27,591 nucleotides of DNA from an uncultured Oscillibacter sp. (GTDB taxonomy: Bacteria; Bacillota_A; Clostridia; Oscillospirales; Oscillospiraceae), in NCBI GenBank assembly GCA_951800675.1, contig CATOKC010000035.1, positions 1-27,591 on the forward strand, given 5' to 3'. Position 1 is the stretch's first letter, and each line of letters starts with the position of its first letter. Positions 13,598 through 19,645 of the stretch are shown here, piece after piece. The position numbers were made by a program, and so were the translations under genes. The notes under the pieces were generated by a model. That model made no database searches and was not told where the DNA came from. It saw nothing but the letters and a program-made list of their open reading frames with translations.

Positions 13598-13698
13598 CAG
13601 CGTCACCTCCCTTCGATACGATCTCCGGGAAATGAACCACCCCCTTTCGCAAGGGAATGGGCCGACCGCCTATTATGCAACAGCGTCCTTCTGGCCTC

Positions 13699-13727
13699 AT
13701 CATACCAGCCGCACTGTATTTTGTCAA
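13699..13727 (-). promoter_or_regulatory. Promoter of the small peptide mRNA
   Basis: On the minus strand TTGACA, a 17-base spacer, then TATGAT (5 of 6). Start expected near 13692, leaving a leader of about 95 bases before ATG 13597. Confidence 0.75.
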
Positions 13728-13764
13728 TTCTCGCCGCCTGTCAGGGGCGGCTTCTTTCATGCCC

Positions 13765-14203
13765 TCACTGGGGCGGCGGCACCTGGTCCAGATACTCAAA
13801 CCCCGTGGACTGGAAGGGGACCGTCATGCTCCCCGCCTTACCGGCGGCGAAGTCCATCAGGGTCTGCTCGTCGTAGTTCATGCCGTACACCGCAACCCGC
13901 TCCGCGCCGTAGGCGTCCGGGTCCGCCAGTTTGGCAACCAAAGTCCGCCGCACGTCGTGGCCCCGGTTGGCGGCGTTCACGTCCTCCGCCCCCCCGGCTG
14001 TAGACCTTGTGCAGCGTCATGGAGCCGGTAATTTTAATGCCCGTCAGCTTTTGGTCCTCCGCCATCTGGCCGCACATGTTGATGGCGTCGAAATTCTTCT
14101 CCACCTTCAGCTGGAAGGCGGAAATCTCCGCGATCTCGCTGCCGTCCGCCCAGACGGTGCCGAAGGTCCCGTTCATTACCCGGGAGCCGTTTTCAAAAGC
14201 CAT
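13765..14203 (-). pseudogene. Tail tube protein (XkdM-like), frameshifted at a G7 run
   Basis: ATG 14203 starts MAFENGSRVMNGTFGTVWAD, then VEKNFDAINMCGQMAEDQKL, then TGIKITGSMTLHKVYSR, the start of XkdM-type tube proteins that line the contractile tail. At the run of seven G (13989-13995) the frame is lost. With six G the sequence continues GAEDVNAANRGHDVRRTLVA, then KLADPDAYGAERVAVYGMN, then FEYLDQVPPPQ, ending at 13765 as a normal tube protein of about 145 residues. As written the 0-frame product has a meaningless Arg/Gly-rich tail. Homopolymer length is a common sequencing error, so this could be an artefact. Confidence 0.8.
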
Positions 14204-14218
14204 ATCAAAGCCTCCTTT

Positions 14219-15073
14219 TTACAGATAAATCCTGATCCGCACGTCCTCAATGGCGTCAATGGGCCGGATATCCAGCGCCAGAAAGACGTAGGTCCCGGTA
14301 TTGGCCTCCCGAATCTGCTGCTCCGTCATTTCCGCCGTAGCAGCGCCGGTGCTCTGTAAGTACGCCTCCTGCTCCTCTACGTCGATATCGCAGGAGAAGT
14401 CCTCCTCAATGAGCTGGTCCTCCACCTCCGGCAGGGCGGCGTAGGTGACGGCCTGCTTCATGGGGGTCCCGGCGATGAGCCCCGCCACCCGGCCGCAGTA
14501 AGCGGCGGCGTCGAACACGTCGCCTCCCACCTGGATGCCGGAGGCGGTGAAGTTCACCACTCCCTCGCTGTCCGCCGCGCATCCCGGCAGGACGGCCTTG
14601 AAAATCACATGGTCGTCCTCCCGCTTTTGAATGATCCACTCCTGGATCACGGTGGCCTCCGCCTCGCTCAGGTCCGCCGGACCCGCCAGATAGTCAAACC
14701 TCTGGGTACCCAGCCACCGCAGGGCGGCGGCGCCGCTGCCGGGCCTGGCCTCCTCCGTTCCGCCGGGCTTTTCACCGTCCTCCGCCTGGGGAGCCGCCTC
14801 CGCCTCCAGCGTGTCCTCCGCCCCCAGGCAGTACACCAGCACCTTCCGGGGCGGGTTCACCCCGCCCTTGAACACACGCCGGATGGCGTTCTGGTTCTCC
14901 TTTCCCAACTTTTCAGGAATCTGGCCCGTGGAGGTCAGGGACCAGGCTTCCCCGGCGGTCAGCGCGTCCCGCAGGATCAGCGCCGCCACGCCCTTCTGGC
15001 TCCGGGCAATCGCCGTCTGGGCCCGCTGCTGAAACAGAATGGTCAGCGTGGGCATCGTCAATTTATCACTCAT
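14219..15073 (-). CDS. Tail sheath protein (XkdK-like), internally short
   Basis: 284 residues from ATG 15073. It forms the contractile sheath around the tube. The N-terminus (TLTILFQQRAQTAIARSQKG) and the middle (LRWLGTQRFDYLAGPADLSE, then VVNFTASGIQVGGDVF) fit the subtilisin-like sheath family of Firmicute phages, and the end (REANTGTYVFLALDIRPIDA) is the conserved C-terminal domain whose arm links sheath subunits. Family members I know are 350 residues or more. The passage TYAALPEVED/QLIEEDFSCDI skips the usual segment before the C-terminal domain, an apparent in-frame loss of about 80-90 residues. A working sheath is doubtful. Confidence 0.8.
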   Translation of the reverse strand: MSDKLTMPTLTILFQQRAQTAIARSQKGVAALILRDALTAGEAWSLTSTGQIPEKLGKENQNAIRRVFKGGVNPPRKVLVYCLGAEDTLEAEAAPQAEDGEKPGGTEEARPGSGAAALRWLGTQRFDYLAGPADLSEAEATVIQEWIIQKREDDHVIFKAVLPGCAADSEGVVNFTASGIQVGGDVFDAAAYCGRVAGLIAGTPMKQAVTYAALPEVEDQLIEEDFSCDIDVEEQEAYLQSTGAATAEMTEQQIREANTGTYVFLALDIRPIDAIEDVRIRIYL

Positions 15074-15561
15074 GTGTCATTCTCCTTTTTCACTCGAACC
15101 TGCAGTTCGAGGTTTTGCATCAGCTCATAGAGCTCCGGCCCGACGAAATCGGCCCGGTCCAGGGTCAGTGCCAGAGTCAGCGTCACCGCAGCGCAGTCGA
15201 AGAAGGAGGTATCCGCCTCTATGCTTTGAACCTTCGGGGCCCGGTCCTTCACCCGGATATACCCGGCGGCAAAGGCCCCCATGACCAGCAAAGACCGCAG
15301 GTCCAACACGGGCAGATGGGAGGCGTGGACCTCATCCACCGTGGAAAAGGTGGTGATCTTGATCTTGTACAGGAGATCCACGCCGCTCATTCCGTGACTT
15401 AGCGGGTCGAAGCCCAGCTTCACAAGCTCCACCATATTGCTGGGCCGCTCAAAATCCCTGGGCGCCAGGTCCGTGTAGACCTTCTCGCCGGGGAACGCCT
15501 CCTTCAGCCGCTCCACGACCGCCCCGGTAATATCAGCCGGGAGGATGGTTCCTTCTCTCAT
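15070..15561 (-). CDS. Phage tail terminator-like protein
   Basis: 163 residues, ATG 15561, with the stop overlapping the sheath start as ATGA. It starts MREGTILPADITGAVVERLK, followed by a mixed alpha/beta body (LPVLDLRSLLVMGAFAAGYI). Position between the gp10-like gene and the sheath matches the DUF6838/phage_tail_terminator family, which caps the growing tail and fixes its length. It looks complete, with no sign of the internal deletions seen in neighbours. The name rests on position and general fold pattern, not on a diagnostic motif. Confidence 0.6.
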   Translation of the reverse strand: MREGTILPADITGAVVERLKEAFPGEKVYTDLAPRDFERPSNMVELVKLGFDPLSHGMSGVDLLYKIKITTFSTVDEVHASHLPVLDLRSLLVMGAFAAGYIRVKDRAPKVQSIEADTSFFDCAAVTLTLALTLDRADFVGPELYELMQNLELQVRVKKENDT

Positions 15562-16049
15562 AATTTCAGCTCCGTCACCGTCAGCCGCCGCAGGAAGTCC
15601 TCCGCCTCCTGGACGGCGATTTTTTCAGACTCCGCTTTGGTCTTGCTATAGAAGTCCAGGCCCCTCACACGAGTCATTCTGGCCCGGGGCTGGTAGCGCT
15701 TCGCCCGCCCGGAGGGGCCCCGGACCTTATGCCCGCTGGAGAGGAAGTTGGTCAGGGCCCCGGCGTTCAGCCTCTGGCGGTCCCTGTAGCCGGCGGCCAC
15801 CTCTACGGAGTCCGCCCGCACGGCCACATAGCCCCGCCCGGACCCCACATGCGGGTTCTGCCAGCGCTTCACCCGGCCCCTGGAGTCATGAAGCCCGGAA
15901 CGGTCTACCGTCTGCCGGACTTCTCCCTGGACCCGGCCGCCCAGCCTCTCCAGCATCACTTCCTTCAGGCCGGGAAGCTGGTTAATGGTTTCCTGCCAGC
16001 GGTCCCAGAACGCCTTCCAGCCTCCGGTGTCAATTGTAAACTCCTGCAC
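15558..16049 (-). CDS. HK97 gp10-like neck/minor tail protein
   Basis: 163 residues from ATG 16049, overlapping the following gene by 4 bases. The start (FWDRWQETINQLPGLKEVML) is helical. The body is basic with VGSGRGYVAVRADSVEVAAG and then GYRDRQRLNAGALTNFLSSG, the typical HK97-gp10/XkdI pattern, where the protein sits at the head-tail joint. It ends with a helical AVQEAEDFLRRLTV. No damage visible. Confidence 0.7.
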   Translation of the reverse strand: MQEFTIDTGGWKAFWDRWQETINQLPGLKEVMLERLGGRVQGEVRQTVDRSGLHDSRGRVKRWQNPHVGSGRGYVAVRADSVEVAAGYRDRQRLNAGALTNFLSSGHKVRGPSGRAKRYQPRARMTRVRGLDFYSKTKAESEKIAVQEAEDFLRRLTVTELKL

Positions 16050-16594
16050 TAACAGTCCTCCGTTCTCCGAATCTCGTACTCGTTCTTGTAACGGTCCAGC
16101 TCATGGGGAATCCGCGCCAGGAAGTGGCGGTCCCCTATAAGTACCCAGCTGTCCGGCTTCAGCGATACCACCTTCGGCGTCACCAGCACCAGGTCCCCCG
16201 TCACCTCGGCGTGAGGGTCCAGCTGTTCCGTCAGGATGCCGGGGAAGTGGCAGCCCTGGGTTTCCATGTCCGCGTCCTTGATGCAGTCCACCGGGTCGCA
16301 CAGCGCCGCCCTCACTACCTGGAAGCCGGGGTCTCCGTCCACGATGGAGGTGAGGAAACAGAACTGCCCCCGCCAGAGGAAGGAGTTGACAATTGTCAGC
16401 TCCGGATTCCGCCGGAGAGTGAAGGTGACGCCCCTGGCGCCGATGCCGGCGGAGGAGAAGAGATTCTTCCGGGTATCCTGCTCCGCCTTCGCCCAGGTAT
16501 TGCGCTTGACCTCCCAGGCAAAGGCGTCGGCCTCTGGGTAGTAGAGCAGGCTCTGAACCTGGACGCGCTCCTTCAGAGCGCTTCCTGTTGTCAT
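16049..16594 (-). CDS. Head closure / head-tail connector protein (XkdH-like)
   Basis: 181 residues, ATG 16594 as ATGA overlap with the connector gene upstream and ribosome binding site GGAGG(G)TGA. The body is beta-rich: NLFSSAGIGARGVTFTLRRN, then FLWRGQFCFLTSIVDGD, with a C-terminal ending in VLIGDRHFLARIPHELDRYK. This and its position fit phage head-tail joining/stopper proteins that close the portal after packaging. Intact. The exact subfamily is not certain. Confidence 0.6.
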   Translation of the reverse strand: MTTGSALKERVQVQSLLYYPEADAFAWEVKRNTWAKAEQDTRKNLFSSAGIGARGVTFTLRRNPELTIVNSFLWRGQFCFLTSIVDGDPGFQVVRAALCDPVDCIKDADMETQGCHFPGILTEQLDPHAEVTGDLVLVTPKVVSLKPDSWVLIGDRHFLARIPHELDRYKNEYEIRRTEDC

Positions 16595-17040
16595 GACGGC
16601 TCACCCTCCTCGGGGTCGGATGTGTCCTCGCCGTCAAAAACTCCGCTCCGGTCGGGACCGGCTTTGCCAGTCCCTCCCACCGCTTCGTTTCTTCCGGCTC
16701 TCCCCACCGCAAACGCTTCGCTGGTTTGCGGCGGGGGCCCCTCCGGTTCCGTCAGCTTCATCTGGTTCAGCAGCCGCCGGAAGGCGGGGTTCTCCGGCGG
16801 GGCGGCGCCCACGAAGGAGACGTCCCGCTGGTCCCAGCTGTCCAGGACCAGGTAATTCACGCACAAATCATACTGGGCCCGGCGGGGTGTGTCCTTCGGC
16901 GGCTCCCGGACCCCCGCCTGGGTCATGTAGCCCACGGCGGCGTCATACAGGACCGCAAGAAGCCCCTCTTCCTCCGGCGAGAGTCCGTCCAGGCGGCAGA
17001 AGGCCAGCAGCGTGGCCTTTCGCGCCTCCGGCACTCCCAC
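16591..17040 (-). CDS. gp6-like head-tail adaptor with a repeat-encoded C-terminal tail
   Basis: 149 residues. The first 100 (ARKATLLAFCRLDGLSPEEE, then AVLYDAAVGYMTQAGVREPP, then ENPAFRRLLNQMKLTEPE) are the alpha-helical gp6/YqbG-type adaptor that binds under the portal. These proteins normally end about here. The next 35 or so residues (GPPPQTSEAFAVGRAGRNEA and on) are translated from structured repeat E3, which keeps the frame open until PEEGEPS-stop. The tail is not conserved protein but by-product coding. Start 17040 (GTG or ATG context) lies 4 bases after the SH3 gene stop. Confidence 0.7.
   Translation of the reverse strand: MGVPEARKATLLAFCRLDGLSPEEEGLLAVLYDAAVGYMTQAGVREPPKDTPRRAQYDLCVNYLVLDSWDQRDVSFVGAAPPENPAFRRLLNQMKLTEPEGPPPQTSEAFAVGRAGRNEAVGGTGKAGPDRSGVFDGEDTSDPEEGEPS
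16605..16741 (-). repeat. Two-hairpin structured element, copy E3 (HEARO-like candidate), inside a gene
   Basis: Minus-strand order: GGGGCCCC, then CCCCGCCGCAAAC-CAGCGAAGC-GTTTGCGGTGGGG, then GAGAGCCGGAAGAAACG, then GGGACTGGC-AAA-GCCGGTCCC, then CGGAGCGGAGTTTTTGACGG. The right border is less clear than in E1 and E2; placed before GTGA at 16604-16601, removal would give CCGGAGGTGA six bases from the next ATG, a good ribosome binding site. It is 24-29 bases longer than the other copies. Confidence 0.65.
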
Positions 17041-17043
17041 GCC

Positions 17044-17538
17044 TTAGTCCTCCAGCGGCCGCAGGAACCGGGCGGAGGCCCACCCGGTCCGGCCCCCGGC
17101 GTCCACCAGTTCCCAGCCAGGGACCGCCGCGCCCCTGGGCAGGTCCAGCGCCAGGACCTCCATGCCGTCGGGCAGGACCTCCAGCACGTCATAGTTCAAC
17201 GCGGGTCCCGCCCGGAGGTTCAGCCCCTTGGGGGACCGGACCACCGCCCGGCGGCCCTCCGGTTTGGAATCCCCCTCCGGCACGGCTTGGTCCTCGGGGA
17301 GGCTGTCCCCCTCGGGAACAGCCCCGGTTTCCAGGCCAGATTCAGGGGCTTCCGGCGGAACGGCCGCCGCCTCACCCGGAACCGCGGGCGGAAGTTCTTC
17401 AGCAGCGGGGACGGTCGCTTCAGGAGTCTCCAGCATGGGTTCCGCTTCGCCCATGAGGCCGGGCTGCTCCACCGGGGCCGCTGCCGCCTTCTTCCCCCTC
17501 GGTGCCTTCGTGGTGCCTTTCGTACTCTGTTTCGCCAT
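17044..17538 (-). CDS. SH3-domain protein with low-complexity N-terminus, possible head decoration
   Basis: 164 residues from ATG 17538. Residues 1-95 are a Lys-rich start (AKQSTKGTTKAPRGKK) and a Pro/Ala/Glu-rich, presumably unstructured region with a repeated VPEGDS. Residues 100-160 form an SH3_3-type domain (GLNLRAGPALNYDVLEVLPD, then GWELVDAGGRTGWASARFL), a fold that binds peptides of the cell wall. There is no signal peptide. Placement between the capsid gene and the adaptor suggests a head fibre or decoration protein that touches the cell surface. Function inferred. The reading frame is intact. Confidence 0.65.
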   Translation of the reverse strand: MAKQSTKGTTKAPRGKKAAAAPVEQPGLMGEAEPMLETPEATVPAAEELPPAVPGEAAAVPPEAPESGLETGAVPEGDSLPEDQAVPEGDSKPEGRRAVVRSPKGLNLRAGPALNYDVLEVLPDGMEVLALDLPRGAAVPGWELVDAGGRTGWASARFLRPLED

Positions 17539-17552
17539 TGCGTCCTCCTTTC

Positions 17553-19010
17553 TCAGCCTTCGGCGCCGGTGCCGCCGCGGGCAGCCAGCGTAATGAAGGG
17601 GCTGCGCGCCTTGGTGCTGTTCTTGATGGTCAGGGCGGAGCAGCTGTCATCGAATAGCACCGGCTTGTTCAGCACCCGCTGGGTGTCGAAGTTTCCAAGG
17701 CCCCCCTCCGGGTTCCACAGGAATTTGGCGGCCTCTCCGTTCTGGATGGAGAGGTAGGGCAGAAGTTCCTCCGAGTCAGGGTGCATGAGCCATACCAGCC
17801 GCTCCCGGTTCCGGGGCATGGCCCCGGCCTGCATCTTGACGGCGTTGGCGCCCAGGAAGCTCCCGGCGGCCTGGCCGGGCTCCGTGTCCACGGTGATAAG
17901 GGCCTTGGATTTGAGGAAGCCTTTGGGCTTGCCCTCGACGTCCCCGGCGATCACGCCGGAAACCAGCAGCCGTTCCGCCGCCAGGGCGAAGGCCGTGCCG
18001 AAGAAGCCGGTCATGAAGGCGGCGTCCGTCAGCATTTCGTCGGTGGCGTAGGCAATGCCCATCATCTTCTCCAGGTCCATCTTCATTTCCTTGAGCTGGG
18101 GCTTGCTGGCGGCTACCGTGGCCCCCTCCGCCGCCCAGTACATCTGCACGCCGCCGAACACGGAGGCGGAGATATCCGTCTCGTCCGCACTGACCCAGCG
18201 CATGGAGTTGGCGGGGCTGGAGCAGGTGTAGCGGTCCAGCCGGTTCAGGAGCTCACTGTGCTGCACCGCGCTTTCGATAATGGTCCCGGCGAAATCCTCC
18301 TGGAGGGCAAAGCCGCCGTCCGCCCCGGTACCCTCATTGGCGCCCAGGACCGCGTTGTTCACCTGGATCAATCGCTTGTCCGCCGCTATATGGTCCCGGT
18401 ATTTCCGCCGCATAGCCTCCGTAAGACGGATGCGGCCTCCCGCCGCCGCCACGAAAGCGGCGGGGTCCCCTTCCGGCTCCGCCAAGCCTGCCACTTCGTC
18501 GATCAGCCCGTATTCCAGGGCCTGGGTGGGCGTGATCCAGATATCCCGGTCCATCAGAGCAATCAGCTCTTCCCTGGATCGTGCGCTCCCTCTGGCTTCG
18601 TACATCTCCAGGATACAGTCCCTGGCGTTTCGCGGGGCCTCGGCGGAGCGTTCCATCTCCCGGTGATCTCCCGCGGCGGCGCCGCTGGGGTTGTGGTAGC
18701 ACAGCAGGGCGCCCGGCTCACTCTGGATCACGTCGCGGCCGGAAGCCGCCAGCGTGGCGGCGGAGGCCCCGAGGCCCTGGAACGGCGCGCCGGTATTCCC
18801 CGAATACCGGCGCGGCATGGAGCGAATCTCGCCGCCCACGCTCATGTCCCCGCCGGGGGAGTTGATCAGCAGCGTCACCTCCTCGCCGTCGGCAGCCTCC
18901 AGGGCCGCCTGGATGTCCATGGGGGCGGTGACGTCCCGCCAGCCCCACCAGCGCGGCACGTCGGCGCTGTCGTTGTCCCACAGTTCCCCACGCGGGGCGA
19001 TATCAGCCAT
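17553..19010 (-). CDS. Fusion of ClpP-type prohead protease and HK97 major capsid protein
   Basis: 485 residues from ATG 19010. Residues 1-205 are a ClpP-like head maturation protease: oxyanion SPGG (51-54), nucleophile Ser83 in GASAAT, His106 in CYHNPSG and an acidic third site near 154-156. From about 214 (LIQVNNAVLGANEGTGADGG) it is HK97-fold major capsid protein (LNRLDRYTCSSPANSMRWVS, then EEMKMDLEKMMGIAYATDEM-like part). Normally these are two genes. The protease end and the capsid scaffold (delta) region are missing and the rest is joined in frame. A second joint, FDDSCSAL/TIKNSTKARSPF, lacks the usual stretch of about 50 residues near the C-terminus. Assembly of heads seems impossible. 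Confidence 0.8.
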   Translation of the reverse strand: MADIAPRGELWDNDSADVPRWWGWRDVTAPMDIQAALEAADGEEVTLLINSPGGDMSVGGEIRSMPRRYSGNTGAPFQGLGASAATLAASGRDVIQSEPGALLCYHNPSGAAAGDHREMERSAEAPRNARDCILEMYEARGSARSREELIALMDRDIWITPTQALEYGLIDEVAGLAEPEGDPAAFVAAAGGRIRLTEAMRRKYRDHIAADKRLIQVNNAVLGANEGTGADGGFALQEDFAGTIIESAVQHSELLNRLDRYTCSSPANSMRWVSADETDISASVFGGVQMYWAAEGATVAASKPQLKEMKMDLEKMMGIAYATDEMLTDAAFMTGFFGTAFALAAERLLVSGVIAGDVEGKPKGFLKSKALITVDTEPGQAAGSFLGANAVKMQAGAMPRNRERLVWLMHPDSEELLPYLSIQNGEAAKFLWNPEGGLGNFDTQRVLNKPVLFDDSCSALTIKNSTKARSPFITLAARGGTGAEG

Positions 19011-19645
19011 TGTCCGTCTCTCCTCTCAAAATAGATTCCAGCGAGCCCAGGTTTTTGGTCGCCAGGAACTGCCCGCCAAGACCCCCGGGAATGGGGTTCC
19101 GCTCCTCCAGGCCCCGGCACTCGTCCGGGTTCATGATGCCATGTTCAACCATTTTGGCGTAGAACTCCGCCCTGGACTGGTCATCGCCCCGCATCAGCAC
19201 GGAGAGGTTCCCCTTGAAGTACAGTCCTTCCGTCCGCTGGAAGTTCTGCGGGCACTTGAAGAAGTTCTCTTGTTCCCACTGGACCACATAGGGCGCGAGG
19301 GTGTCCTGCACGAATACCACCCGCTGCTGGGCGTTGCTCTCGTAGGATTCCTTCCCGCTTTGCGGCATGTGCTTGGGGATGCCGGTGAAGCGGCTGACCT
19401 CCTCCACGCTGAAGGCCCGGCTCTCGATGTACTGGGCGTCGGACTGCTTCAGCCCGATGGGCGTGTACTTATAGCCTCTGGTCAGCACCGCCACCTTGAA
19501 GGCGTCGTCTCCATAGGGGTTATAGCTGGCGAACTGCTTCTTGACCCGTTCCCGGTCCTCCCGGTTCAGGTCTGTGTCCACCTCCACGATGCGCCCGCCG
19601 CCGTTCCGCCCGCTCCTCCGGGCGCCTTCGTCTCCATAGGTTCAT
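19003..19645 (-). pseudogene. Phage portal protein, N-terminal half deleted and frame broken
   Basis: The original start remains: ATG 19645 overlaps the terminase stop as ATGA and reads MNLWRRRRPEERAERRRA. After about 20 codons the sequence jumps to the second half of an HK97-family portal, but in another frame: GRIVEVDTDLNREDRERVKK, then DAQYIESRAFSVEEVSRFTG, then VQWEQENFFKCPQNFQRTEG, ending at 19003. About 200 residues, including the wing and stem parts of the ring, are absent. The 194-residue remnant has only an internal GTG-type start. A portal is essential for packaging, so this is the clearest proof that the prophage is defective. Confidence 0.82.

Noticed and set aside
13458..13799. 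Minus-strand 113-codon frame across the toxin-antitoxin candidate
   Set aside because: No proper start signal, mixed low-quality composition, and it overlaps both promoters and the better supported 28-codon gene in another frame.
18783..18814. Hairpin GCGCCGGTATTC...GAATACCGGCGC as a regulatory element
   Set aside because: It is inside the uninterrupted ClpP coding region, and the encoded residues (RRYSGNTGAP) fit the protease family, so coding constraint explains it.
9643..19645. A functional tailocin (headless phage tail) explanation for the decayed head genes
   Set aside because: Tail genes are damaged as badly as head genes: short sheath, frameshifted tube and fibre, missing baseplate J.
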